A DNA stretch of 17,548 bases, taken from the NCBI GenBank assembly GCA_022711075.1, contig JAKLFS010000007.1:1-17548 (forward strand), read 5' to 3'. This document shows, one piece after another, positions 7,223 through 14,586 of this stretch. A model generated the notes under the pieces. That model was given only the letters and a program-made list of their open reading frames with translations. It was not told the origin of the DNA and did no database searches. A program made the position numbers and the translations under genes. Origin of the DNA: Patescibacteria group bacterium (GTDB taxonomy: Bacteria; Patescibacteriota; Minisyncoccia; UBA6257; JAAZHW01). Position 1 is the first letter of the stretch. The number at the start of each line of letters is the position of its first letter.

Positions 7223-8077
7223 CTAAGAGGCTTTTTCTTCGGGAAGCGCTGGTTTGTTTTCTAACGACTCAAGTGCCGCGGCGCTGGCTAAATTATTGCT
7301 CTGTCTTTCCGCTTCAATTTTCTCAATCTTTTTGGTAATCTTTTCAAATTGAGTGATCAGATCCAGTAGCTCTTCGGCTGCTTCATTGAAGAGAAAATCT
7401 CCCGCCTCTTTGGTGGCCTTGGATGGCTCACCGTAAACTCCGGACTTGGATTCGTACTCCCACGGCAAAAAAAGCTTTAACGTCCCTTCATCCAAGGGCT
7501 TATAATCTTTGGTTTTCAACAAACCGGTTTCGTCGACAATCTTATCTTTGCGGACGGACTTTTCATCAATCGCCATCATTAACGACGTCTCAATCTCATC
7601 GGCATGCCTGATCCAATATTTAAAGCCGACCTTCTTCAAGGCCTGGGTTCCCCTTTTACCGGACAGATACAAAGGAATGGTAACGGCATAGGGAAAATCA
7701 ACATTCAAATCGGTGGCGATATCTTCAACGTAGCTTTGATTGCCGCCGTGACCGTTCAATAAGAATATCTTTTTAAAACCTTGAGCTAAAATACTTTTAC
7801 AAACATCCAGAACAATCTGTTTGAACTCGCGGTCGCTCACGGTAATTGAGCCGGAATATCCTCCGCCGGCCACGCCGAAAGAAAAAGTCGGTAAAACAAT
7901 GATTTTGTCCGGCGCCTTCTCCTCGGTTTTCTTGGCAATCGCCTCAACAATCCGGCTGTCCGTATCAACTGGCAAATGAGCGCCGTGCTGCTCAATGGCG
8001 CCCAAAGGAAAAACAAAAACCAAATGGTCTTTATTCAAATTTTTTATTTCTTCAGAAGTAAGATTAGCGTAAATCAT
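7223..8077 (-). CDS. Creatininase-family amidohydrolase
   Basis: The family hydrolyses cyclic or linear amide bonds with a two-metal centre; members act on creatinine, in flavin/F420 precursor breakdown (ArfB-like) and in mycofactocin maturation (MftE-like). The substrate here cannot be told. The 284 residues include the metal-binding block PLGAIEQHGAHLPVDTD (Glu29, His31, Asp40), LLNGHGGN (His110) and HADEIETS (158-165), so the active site looks intact. After about residue 228 there is a charged, probably coiled-coil tail (FEKITKKIEKIEAERQ) and a low-complexity Ala/Glu/Pro end beyond the usual domain. It lies 69 bp downstream of dcd on the same strand, with no convincing promoter or terminator between. 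The stop is TAG. Confidence 0.9.
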   Translation of the reverse strand: MIYANLTSEEIKNLNKDHLVFVFPLGAIEQHGAHLPVDTDSRIVEAIAKKTEEKAPDKIIVLPTFSFGVAGGGYSGSITVSDREFKQIVLDVCKSILAQGFKKIFLLNGHGGNQSYVEDIATDLNVDFPYAVTIPLYLSGKRGTQALKKVGFKYWIRHADEIETSLMMAIDEKSVRKDKIVDETGLLKTKDYKPLDEGTLKLFLPWEYESKSGVYGEPSKATKEAGDFLFNEAAEELLDLITQFEKITKKIEKIEAERQSNNLASAAALESLENKPALPEEKAS

Positions 8078-8146
8078 TGGTCAAGGAAATACCTATCCTA
8101 GTTATTCTGACACAAAAATATTCCTAATACAATAGAAAAACTAATT

Positions 8147-8695
8147 TTATTTCTTTTTTCTAAACACTTCGGCGTCTTGATAGATTTTGCTTCCCACGGA
8201 TTTATTTTGACCCTGGTATTTTCCGCGATAAGGATTTTTCGTTGCGCTATCCATTTTGCAAAATACCAATTGGCAAATACGTCTGCCGGCATTGACTTTA
8301 ATAGGAACGAAATTGGCGTTATAAAGCTCTAGGGTAATCCGGCCCTTAAAACCCGGGTCTATCCAGCCAGCGTTTTGAATGAATAAACCCATTCTTCCTA
8401 TCGAACTCCGGCCTTCGACGAAAGCGGTAAGATTATTCGGCAGCTCCACCCATTCTAAGGTTGTAGCCAACAGGAAAGAATGGGGCGGAATAATCACCTG
8501 ATCGGCTTCAATTTCCCGATACTTGATGACTGAATCCAAATCAATGAAACCATTCTTCCCTCTGGCCACAAGTAAAAAATGATTGCCCAAACGGCAATCT
8601 ATTGAGGCGGGCTGGATTGATTCTTTGGTAATCGGCTTAACCACCAATCGGCCCTGGTCAATAATCTTTTTTAGCGTTTTATCGGATAAAATCAT
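8147..8695 (-). CDS. dcd: dCTP deaminase, possibly bifunctional dCTP deaminase/dUTPase
   Basis: Deaminates dCTP on the route to dTMP. The 182 residues carry EGRSSIGRMGLF (94-105), IDPGFKGRITLEL with the catalytic Glu123, and the C-terminal nucleotide lid around YRGKYQGQNKSVG. The segment before IDPG reads QNAGWIDPG. Bifunctional enzymes that release dUMP directly (Methanocaldococcus, Mycobacterium) have TAGWID or TAGFID here, whereas the E. coli deaminase has TAHRID. From this I infer the bifunctional type, which would spare a separate dUTPase. The gene starts 16 nt after the 3' end of tRNA-Gly on the same strand and has no Shine-Dalgarno, so its mRNA is probably released by tRNA 3' processing. 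Confidence 0.93.
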   Translation of the reverse strand: MILSDKTLKKIIDQGRLVVKPITKESIQPASIDCRLGNHFLLVARGKNGFIDLDSVIKYREIEADQVIIPPHSFLLATTLEWVELPNNLTAFVEGRSSIGRMGLFIQNAGWIDPGFKGRITLELYNANFVPIKVNAGRRICQLVFCKMDSATKNPYRGKYQGQNKSVGSKIYQDAEVFRKKK

Positions 8696-8711
8696 GTTTA
8701 AAAATTTACTG

Positions 8712-8782
8712 AGCGGGTAGGGGGAGTCGAACCCCCCTCAACAGCTTGGAAAGCTGTGGTAATACCGATATACGATACCCGC
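8712..8782 (-). tRNA. tRNA-Gly (anticodon UCC)
   Basis: The 71-nt cloverleaf on the minus strand has a 7-bp acceptor stem (GCGGGTA with TACCCGC), a short D arm, an anticodon stem ACAGC/GCTGT enclosing the 7-nt loop TTTCCAA (anticodon TCC at 8750-8748), and a T arm GGGGG/CCCCC with loop TTCGACT. The discriminator base is U, as expected for bacterial tRNA-Gly. CCA is not encoded and must be added after transcription. It reads GGA and, by wobble, GGG glycine codons. Confidence 0.95.
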
Positions 8783-8791
8783 CTATTTTTT

Positions 8792-8819
8792 ATTCTAATA
8801 GTTTCTTATTTTTTGTCTA
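8792..8819 (-). promoter_or_regulatory. Promoter for tRNA-Gly (and probably dcd)
   Basis: On the minus strand, TAGACA (8819-8814), a 16-nt spacer and TAGAAT (8797-8792), each five of six to consensus. It lies 9 nt before the tRNA 5' end, and its -35 box sits inside the last codons of rnhB. Confidence 0.55.
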
Positions 8820-9390
8820 TATGTGATAAAAAGCTTCGACGATGAATTTGAGATAAACCATTTTTTTTGACTGCCGCCAAATGATCGGCCGTTCCATAAC
8901 CTTTATGATTTTTAAAACCGTAACGGTCATAGCGCTTATCCAATTTAACCATAAATCTATCGCGGATTACTTTGGCATAAATAGAGGCGGCGCTAATTAA
9001 AGGAATCTTGTCATCGCCTCGGATAATGGTTTTTTGAATATATTTTTTAGGAGCGTGAATTCCGCCATCCAATAAAACCAAATCCGGCTTCTTTTTGGAT
9101 TTCTTCAACAACTCAGCTATCCCCTCTCTCAGGGCCCAGCTAATGCCGTTTTTATCAATCAGAGCATTGCCGATAGAAACGGTGTAAAATTTAATGGGCA
9201 TCTTTTTGAACTTTTTAAACCATATTTCTCTTTGCCGCGGCGTCAGCTTTTTAGAGTCTCGCACACCTTTTAACAGTTTCGCTAATTTTCCATTCCACCT
9301 GCCGCAAGCAGCGCCAATAACCAACGGCCCAGCTACCGCTCCCCTGCCGACCTCATCTATTCCAATAATAAATTTTGAACTCAAACGCAT
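8806..9390 (-). CDS. rnhB: Ribonuclease HII
   Basis: Cleaves the RNA strand of RNA-DNA hybrids and starts removal of single ribonucleotides from DNA. The 194 residues contain the start block IGIDEVGRGAVAGPLV (catalytic Asp12, Glu13), RDSKKLT, LLDGG (Asp108) and SAASIYAKVIRDR (Asp144), so the metal site is complete. The ending GYGTADHLAAVKKNGLSQIHRRSF is typical. The ATG at 9390 lies exactly 7 nt after a consensus TATAAT and has no Shine-Dalgarno. The upstream SIMPL unit ends at the hairpin at 9410-9440, so rnhB is transcribed on its own. Confidence 0.96.
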   Translation of the reverse strand: MRLSSKFIIGIDEVGRGAVAGPLVIGAACGRWNGKLAKLLKGVRDSKKLTPRQREIWFKKFKKMPIKFYTVSIGNALIDKNGISWALREGIAELLKKSKKKPDLVLLDGGIHAPKKYIQKTIIRGDDKIPLISAASIYAKVIRDRFMVKLDKRYDRYGFKNHKGYGTADHLAAVKKNGLSQIHRRSFLSHIDKK

Positions 9391-9397
9391 ATTAATG

Positions 9398-9425
9398 ATT
9401 ATACAAAATTAAAACGCCCCATCAA
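9398..9425 (-). promoter_or_regulatory. rnhB promoter, leaderless spacing
   Basis: On the minus strand, TTGATG (9425-9420), a 16-nt spacer and TATAAT (9403-9398), then 7 nt to the ATG. The -35 box lies in the loop and top of the upstream terminator hairpin, so terminator and promoter overlap. Confidence 0.6.
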
Positions 9426-9440
9426 ACCTGGGGCGTTTTA
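9410..9440 (-). terminator. Intrinsic terminator of the first SIMPL gene
   Basis: A perfect 11-bp stem (GGGGCGTTTTA at 9430-9440 with its complement at 9410-9420) and 9-nt loop lie 12 bp past the stop of the SIMPL gene. On the minus strand the stem ends in TTTTA followed by ATTTTG. Confidence 0.75.
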
Positions 9441-9452
9441 ATGATTGTCAAC

Positions 9453-10217
9453 TTACTTCAAACGAAAAACCGCTCGCACCGTAATCATCACTTCTTTCTC
9501 TATGCTGGAGGTATCGTAGGCGCCGTAATCGGAAATCTCCACCGAATTGACCGGAAGCACCTGGACCACGCCGACGCTGGCTGATTTGAGCGAGCCGACA
9601 TTTTGACCGCTGCTTCCCGCTATTTTCCCGGCGCGATTTTGCGCGTCTTTAACGGCGTCAGCCAAAAGATCCACTCTCGTTTCCGGCAATTTAGTATAGT
9701 AATATTCCAATGATTGAGTGGAGAAAATAACTCCATCTTCAATCAATTTTTGCGTGTTCTTGGCCAAATCCGTTATTTTCTGGACGTCAGTGGATTGAAT
9801 CTGAATGTTCTGACGCAAAGTATAACCGGTCAAACTGGAACCGCCCTTGGAATAATCATACTGCTGATTCAAATAAACCGGAGAGGTGGTTATGTCTTTT
9901 TCTTCAATACCGTTATCTTTCAAAAAAGATTTTACCTTTTCCAAATCAGAAGACATCTGGGTATAACCGGTTTTTAAACCGTCAACTCCGACATTTCTGG
10001 AAAATTCACTGTTCCACTTGACCACATCGGAAGTGATAGTTTTCTTGGCCGAACCGGTCACCTGCAAGGAATCATCCATGGAACGAGTCGTGTACAAAAC
10101 GAACCCGATCAAAGCAGCGCTTAAAATTAAACTGACGCCCAGGATAACCGCCACTCCCGCTCCGCCCTTCCTGTTCTGGCAGCCGCAATTGCAATTAGTT
10201 GGTTGTGTTTGTTCCAT
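9453..10217 (-). CDS. SIMPL-domain (DUF541) protein, membrane-anchored, copy 1
   Basis: The 254 residues start with a Cys-rich cytosolic tail (NCNCGCQNRKGG), one transmembrane helix (about 20-43), and an extracytoplasmic SIMPL domain (about 50-254). Supporting pattern: LQVTGSAKKTITSD at the domain start, the central DNGIEEKDITTSPVYLNQQY (the family's usual 'gi...dikt....i.p.y' block), YTLRQNIQIQ, and the C-terminal DAVKDAQNRAGKIAGSSG followed by IEKEVMITVRAVFRL. The family's biochemical role is poorly known; members occur on bacterial surfaces. A second SIMPL protein lies at 13797-14582. The four N-terminal cysteines are unusual and could bind a metal (inference). Confidence 0.88.
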   Translation of the reverse strand: MEQTQPTNCNCGCQNRKGGAGVAVILGVSLILSAALIGFVLYTTRSMDDSLQVTGSAKKTITSDVVKWNSEFSRNVGVDGLKTGYTQMSSDLEKVKSFLKDNGIEEKDITTSPVYLNQQYDYSKGGSSLTGYTLRQNIQIQSTDVQKITDLAKNTQKLIEDGVIFSTQSLEYYYTKLPETRVDLLADAVKDAQNRAGKIAGSSGQNVGSLKSASVGVVQVLPVNSVEISDYGAYDTSSIEKEVMITVRAVFRLK

Positions 10218-10233
10218 AATTTAAAAAATGAAA

Positions 10234-10239
10234 ATTATA
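10234..10239 (-). promoter_or_regulatory. -10 box for the first SIMPL gene
   Basis: Consensus TATAAT on the minus strand, 16 nt before the ATG at 10217, giving a leader of roughly 9 nt. No good -35 is visible 16-18 nt upstream, and no Shine-Dalgarno is seen. Confidence 0.4.
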
Positions 10240-10247
10240 CGACCTTT

Positions 10248-10697
10248 TTATTTAAATAATTTGCTGTTTTGTTGATCTAAACAAGAATTAACTAACCTGT
10301 CCGCCTTTTGATTCTCCTCGCGTGGAACTTCTTTAAGGGCAAGATGCGGAAAGTCAAAGCGCAAATTCCAAATTTCCATAAAAAGCGGCTGCAAATTTTT
10401 TTCTTCAACTTTATATTCTCCCTTTAGTTGCCGCGCTACCAATTCCGAATCTGTTCGCACCTCCACCCCCGTCTTTTCCAGATTCTCCCGACCGGCCAGC
10501 TGCCGCACTTTTTTCAAAGCGAAAATAATCGCCTGATATTCCGCTTCATTATTGGTTTTTATGCCGATAAACTCCGAATATTCTTTTATCTCCTTACCGA
10601 TTCCCGTAATGACCGCGCCAATGGCCGCCGCACCGGGATTGCCGCGACTACCGCCGTCAGTATTCACTATAATCTTATCGGCTACTTCTTTTTTCAT
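10248..10697 (-). CDS. rnhA: Ribonuclease HI family protein
   Basis: Cleaves RNA in RNA-DNA hybrids with a two-metal DEDD site. The 149 residues show VNTDGGSRGNPGAAAIG (Asp14), TNNEAEYQAIIFAL (Glu51), VRTDSELVARQL (Asp83) and PREENQKADRLVN (Asp133): the full catalytic set. The NNEAEY form and short length fit the RNase HI-like group of archaea and Gram-positives rather than the E. coli enzyme, which has a basic protrusion helix. It starts 2 bp after recJ, so it is co-transcribed with recJ and probably pgk. Together with rnhB it gives this genome two RNase H types. Confidence 0.93.
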   Translation of the reverse strand: MKKEVADKIIVNTDGGSRGNPGAAAIGAVITGIGKEIKEYSEFIGIKTNNEAEYQAIIFALKKVRQLAGRENLEKTGVEVRTDSELVARQLKGEYKVEEKNLQPLFMEIWNLRFDFPHLALKEVPREENQKADRLVNSCLDQQNSKLFK

Positions 10698-10699
10698 AA

Positions 10700-12430
10700 T
10701 TATCTTATTTCTTTAATGTCCACTAATTCAAAATCCAAATACGTCCTTCCCTGCCATTCATTTTCCCTCAAAATAAAAACTAAATCAACCCGCATTCCTT
10801 CGCTCAAATGGCTTAATTTTTCCACGCTGTTAAAGCTGATGACGTTAAAACTTCTGCCATTTTTAACTATGGCCATTTTCAAATGGTTGCCATTTTTTCC
10901 GACCGGCCGCATTTTATCAATCCGGACGTCGGACATCAGAAAAACAGGATCGGGATTGCTCTTGCCAAACGGTTCAAATTGCCGAAAAGTATCCCAAAAT
11001 TTATCAGTAATATCTTCCGGCTCTAAAATACTCTCAATTTCCACCACCGGCACCAAGCCCTCATCTTTCAACAAGAGTTCGCCTTGTTCTTCCAAAAATT
11101 GATGACATTCTTCCAGGCTTTCTTTTTTTATGGTAAATCCGGCTGCTTCGCTGTGGCCGCCGCATTCCACAAAAAACTGGCTTGCTTTGGCCATCACTTC
11201 CACTAAATTAAAGCCAGCTACCGAGCGAGCCGAACCCAAACTTGTCCCCTCTTCGGTTTGGGAGTAAATAAAGGCCGGCCGATGCCATTTATCTTTTAAC
11301 TTTCCGGCAACCACGCCGACAATACCCTTAGACCATTTGGGGTCGCCGAAGAATATCACTTTTTCCGGGCCGCCTTGCTGACGGATGCTTTCGCTGACGG
11401 AATTATAAATTTCCTCAACTTGGCGCTGCCGGTCTTTATTAAAAGCGTCGATCTTCTTTGCCCAAACCTGCGCCTCATTGTCATTTTCCGTCATTAATAA
11501 TTCGAAGCTGTAATCGGTATCTTCAATCCTGCCAGCCGGCGTCGTATGTTCCACCCGGCCAACCGCATTCAGCCTTGGAGCAATTACAAAGCCAATATGA
11601 TAAGAGGTGTAATTTTTTTGATCGCCGATGCCCGCCACGTCCAATAATGCCTTTAATCCGATATTTGATGTTCTTTTTAATTGTTCCAGTCCGAATTTGA
11701 CCAGAATCCGATTCTCCTCCAAGAGCGGCGCCACATCAGCAATAGTAGCAATAGCAATAAAATCCAGGAATTCTTTAGCTAAGCTCTCCTTAAAAGGGAA
11801 GTTAACTTCTTGGGCTAAAGTTTGAACTAATTTATACGCTACAGCCGTAGCTACCAAATATTTAAAGGGATAACTATCGCCTGGTTGATGGACATCAACA
11901 ATTAAAGTATCGGGTAGAATGGCCGGCGGCAAATGATGGTCAAAAATCAAAACTTCCATTCCTAGGCTTTTGGCTAATTTTACCTCTTCCGCATCAGTAA
12001 TGCCGCAGTCAACCGTGATAATTAAATTCACTCCATCTTGATTAATTTCTTTAACCTTTTCTATGGTCAGGCCATACCCGCCTTTAAAACGATTGGGAAT
12101 AAAAACGTCGAAGTTTTCAAAACCGATTCTTTGAAAAAATTTCGCTAAAATCGCCGAAGAACAAATACCGTCAGTGTCATAATCGCCAAAAATCGCCATC
12201 CGCTCGTTATTTTTAATTCCCTGGACGATTCTTTTGGCGCCTTGCTCCATATTCAGCATTAAATTCGGAGAAAACAAATCAGCCAAAGAAGGCTGTAAAA
12301 ATTCCTCAATTGCCTCCTTGTCTTTCAAGCCTCTGTTCCAGAGAAGCTGGAGAATAGGACGGGGATAATCTTTGTTTTGAATAAAAAATTCTTCTGGCGC
12401 TTGCGCCTTTATTTTCCAAATGTTTTCCAT
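10700..12430 (-). CDS. recJ: Single-stranded-DNA-specific exonuclease RecJ
   Basis: 5'-3' exonuclease on single-stranded DNA, acting in RecF-pathway recombination and mismatch repair. The 576 residues have the DHH phosphoesterase domain with FGDYDTDG (81-88), ITVDCGI (Asp141) and FDHHLPP (164-166), the DHHA1 domain with APRLNAVGR (284-292), WSKGIVGVVAGKL and GGHSEAAGF (424-432), and a C-terminal OB-fold region from about 470. All catalytic blocks look intact. The TAAGGA overlapping the pgk stop codon acts as its Shine-Dalgarno (9 bp between pgk and recJ), which indicates translational coupling. It partners functionally with RecR. Confidence 0.97.
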   Translation of the reverse strand: MENIWKIKAQAPEEFFIQNKDYPRPILQLLWNRGLKDKEAIEEFLQPSLADLFSPNLMLNMEQGAKRIVQGIKNNERMAIFGDYDTDGICSSAILAKFFQRIGFENFDVFIPNRFKGGYGLTIEKVKEINQDGVNLIITVDCGITDAEEVKLAKSLGMEVLIFDHHLPPAILPDTLIVDVHQPGDSYPFKYLVATAVAYKLVQTLAQEVNFPFKESLAKEFLDFIAIATIADVAPLLEENRILVKFGLEQLKRTSNIGLKALLDVAGIGDQKNYTSYHIGFVIAPRLNAVGRVEHTTPAGRIEDTDYSFELLMTENDNEAQVWAKKIDAFNKDRQRQVEEIYNSVSESIRQQGGPEKVIFFGDPKWSKGIVGVVAGKLKDKWHRPAFIYSQTEEGTSLGSARSVAGFNLVEVMAKASQFFVECGGHSEAAGFTIKKESLEECHQFLEEQGELLLKDEGLVPVVEIESILEPEDITDKFWDTFRQFEPFGKSNPDPVFLMSDVRIDKMRPVGKNGNHLKMAIVKNGRSFNVISFNSVEKLSHLSEGMRVDLVFILRENEWQGRTYLDFELVDIKEIR

Positions 12431-12439
12431 TTTAGTTCC

Positions 12440-13597
12440 TTAATTTAAATCTTTCAGACCGGGCATTTCTTCATTGGCCAGATAGGAGAGCATCGCTCCG
12501 CCGCCGGTAGAAACAAAGCTTATTTTTTCCACTAAGCCGGATTTTTCCAAAACCGTCAAAGTGTCGCCGCCGCCAATAACGCTAAAAGCTGAAGAAGCGG
12601 CAATGGCCTCAAGGACCTTCTTCGTACCTTCGCCAAAAACCGGATTTTCGCAGTAACCCATCGGCCCATTCCAAATAATGGTTTTGGCCTTCTGAATAAT
12701 ATCAGCGTACATTAAGGCAGAGGCAGGCCCGATATCCAAAATCCATTCCTTCTCCCCTACGGCGCCCAGCCTCCGCGCTATGGCCCTTGACGCCGAAATT
12801 GATTCTCCCACCAGAAAATCCCCTGGCAACACCAATTCCGTCTCTGCTGAACCAATCTGCGCCGCCTCAGAAAGCATTTCATCCTCTACCAACGATTGAC
12901 CGACCGCGAAATTATTAGCCTTCAAAAACGTATTGGCAATCGCTCCGCCTAATAAAATTTTATCAGCCAATCCAGAAAAACTTTTAATCAGCGGCAACTT
13001 CGTGGAAATTTTAGCTCCGCCTAAAATTAACACTAATGGTTTAACCGGACTGACCATAACTTTATTTAAGTTATCCAGTTCTTTTTTTAAGAGCAGGCCG
13101 CCGAAACTCGGCAAAAACTTGGTAATTGCCGAAACCGAAGCATTGCTGCGATGACAAACGCCAAAAGCGTCATTAACATAAATGTCAGCTAAACTTGCCA
13201 GCTCCCTGGCAAACTCCTCGTCATTATTTTTTTCCTCGGGATGAAAACGGAGATTTTCTAAAAACCAGACAGCGGCATTGCCAACCTGATTGATTTCTTT
13301 TTTTATTTCCTCGCCAACACAATCGGTCAAAAAGGATACTGGTTTATTCAATAATTGACTGAGGTGCTCAGCCACTGGCCTCAAACTGAATTTTTCTTCT
13401 TTTCCCTTGGGTTCTCCCAAATGGCTCGCCACTATGACTTTAGCGGCGCCATTTTCAATCAGATAATTGATGGTTGCCAAAGCGGCGCGCATCCGAAAAT
13501 CGCTTAAAATTTTTCCGTTTTCATCCAAATCAACGTTGAAATCAACCCGCAGCAGGACTTTTTTATTTTTTATTTCCGCTTCGCTGACGAACTTCAT
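12440..13597 (-). CDS. pgk: Phosphoglycerate kinase
   Basis: Transfers phosphate from 1,3-bisphosphoglycerate to ADP in glycolysis. With the ATG at 13597 it is 385 residues, close to the family norm. Blocks: LLRVDFNVDLDENG, the substrate-binding ASHLGEPKG, LENLRFHPEE, NDAFGVCHR, LGGAKISTK, IWNGPMGYCE, and the nucleotide-binding GGGDTL and STGGGAMLSYL. An in-frame ATG at 13678 would add 27 residues, but that stretch lies inside the imperfect palindrome at 13620-13790 and precedes the family-typical MKFVSEAEIKNKKVLLRVD, so 13597 is preferred. It sits between SIMPL2/tpiA and recJ; the tpiA-pgk pairing in one strand run suits glycolysis. Confidence 0.96.
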   Translation of the reverse strand: MKFVSEAEIKNKKVLLRVDFNVDLDENGKILSDFRMRAALATINYLIENGAAKVIVASHLGEPKGKEEKFSLRPVAEHLSQLLNKPVSFLTDCVGEEIKKEINQVGNAAVWFLENLRFHPEEKNNDEEFARELASLADIYVNDAFGVCHRSNASVSAITKFLPSFGGLLLKKELDNLNKVMVSPVKPLVLILGGAKISTKLPLIKSFSGLADKILLGGAIANTFLKANNFAVGQSLVEDEMLSEAAQIGSAETELVLPGDFLVGESISASRAIARRLGAVGEKEWILDIGPASALMYADIIQKAKTIIWNGPMGYCENPVFGEGTKKVLEAIAASSAFSVIGGGDTLTVLEKSGLVEKISFVSTGGGAMLSYLANEEMPGLKDLN

Positions 13598-13619
13598 ATG
13601 TTTTAGATATCGCCTTTGA

Positions 13620-13790
13620 GAAAATAGTTCACTTGAATGACCCAGCAAAGTTTCAGGTAACAATTGGAGAAATTTCATAGAGAAATCGTTTTGTCTGAGT
13701 CCGCCCGAGACGGACGAGTTAACGATTTCGCGTTAATGAAATTCCCCAATTGTTCTGAAACGAAGCGCCAAATGAAAGTGAACTATTTTC
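13620..13790. repeat. Long imperfect palindrome between SIMPL2 and pgk
   Basis: Outer arms pair perfectly over 15 bp (GAAAATAGTTCACTT at 13620-13634 with 13776-13790). After mispaired stretches, further stems follow: 13650-13656 with 13755-13761, 13661-13667 with 13746-13752, 13671-13678 with 13736-13743, 13682-13690 with 13721-13729, and a capping hairpin GTCCG/CGGAC (13699-13703 with 13711-13715, loop 13704-13710). The whole 171 nt can fold into one long rod in either strand's RNA. On the minus strand it lies in the transcript between SIMPL2 (stop 13799-13797) and pgk. It could be a structured leader, an attenuator or processing signal, or an old MITE-like insertion; no target duplication is evident. 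Confidence 0.8.
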
Positions 13791-13796
13791 GTTTTT

Positions 13797-14582
13797 CTAC
13801 TTAATCTCGTAAGTAATGGAGATGTCTATGGTGATTTCCTGTGAACCGGTTTGAATCGGAGATGACTCAGAAATACCGGCGCCGCTTGCATCCATCACTT
13901 TTGCCGACTGATTACGATAGGGCGTGGGCGCATAAAGAGAGCTCTCGGAAATGCTTACGATCCGGGACAATTTGATTCCGGCAGCCTTGGCCATGGCCGT
14001 TGCCTGAGTCATTGCTTTTTCAATGGCCTGCTTTCTCGCTTCCATTTTCGGCGCGTCATCGTTATCAACCGTAAAACTAATGGAGGAAATCTGATTGACA
14101 CCATTATTCGGTAAGGTTCCAACAACCTCGCCCACCTTGGTCAAATCACGGAGTTTTAATTCTACTTGTTGAGTCAGCATATATCCAGCTAGTTGTGGCG
14201 GGCAATAAATGGAAGAATCGCCGCTATTGCACCAGCTATAATTATATTGCGGATCTAAATTGTAAGATAAAGTTTTAATGTCCTTCTCGTCAACTCCGGC
14301 TTGCTTCAAATAGTTAATGGCTTTGGCCATTTTTTCATCGTTAGTTTTCTGAATGGTTTGCGGATTAGCTCCTTGGGTGACGACTGAAAAATTAATGATT
14401 GCCAGATCCGGCTTGACTACCGACTTGCCTTCGGCAGTAACAGTGATGGTTGAAACGCCGACAGGAGATTTGGCGTCTTTATAGACTGACCAGCCCCAAA
14501 TTGCGCCGACTACAGCCGCGACCAACAAAAAAAGAGACAAACTGAGATGAACTAAATGCTTAGAATTTTTTTCTTCGTTCAT
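13797..14582 (-). CDS. SIMPL-domain (DUF541) protein, membrane-anchored, copy 2
   Basis: The 261 residues have a short N-terminal tail, one transmembrane helix (about 13-34), and an extracytoplasmic SIMPL domain starting STITVTAEGKSVVKPDLA. Family blocks: LKQAGVDEKDIKTLSYNLDPQY, GYMLTQQVELKL, the SISFTVDNDD segment, and KAMTQATAMAKAAGIKLSRIVSI. Two cysteines (WCNSG and YCPPQ, about 15 residues apart) could form a disulfide outside the membrane. It is more typical of the family than copy 1. It starts 4 bp after the tpiA stop, so it is co-transcribed with tpiA. The stop is TAG, followed within 7 nt by the palindrome. Confidence 0.9.
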   Translation of the reverse strand: MNEEKNSKHLVHLSLSLFLLVAAVVGAIWGWSVYKDAKSPVGVSTITVTAEGKSVVKPDLAIINFSVVTQGANPQTIQKTNDEKMAKAINYLKQAGVDEKDIKTLSYNLDPQYNYSWCNSGDSSIYCPPQLAGYMLTQQVELKLRDLTKVGEVVGTLPNNGVNQISSISFTVDNDDAPKMEARKQAIEKAMTQATAMAKAAGIKLSRIVSISESSLYAPTPYRNQSAKVMDASGAGISESSPIQTGSQEITIDISITYEIK

Positions 14583-14586
14583 ATAA

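Noticed and set aside
8078..8146. Promoter for the creatininase-family gene
   Set aside because: The best pair (TTGTAT-N17-CAGAAT) is weak and no better than chance in such AT-rich DNA; read-through from dcd is equally likely.
8712..8782. Possible evidence for UGA recoded to glycine
   Set aside because: The anticodon is UCC, not UCA, and TGA ends pth and the HTH-like gene at family-appropriate or terminator-linked positions.
10428..11102. 224-codon plus-strand open frame opposite rnhA/recJ
   Set aside because: Antisense to two firmly identified genes; low-complexity translation with no family features.
13598..13678. In-frame N-terminal extension of pgk by 27 residues
   Set aside because: The stretch is one arm of the palindrome, has no family match, and the internal Met at 13597 gives the normal PGK N-terminus.
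13620..13790. T-box or known riboswitch upstream of pgk
   Set aside because: No T-box consensus or recognisable riboswitch core is present; the structure is a simple long rod with arms that look like an inverted duplication.
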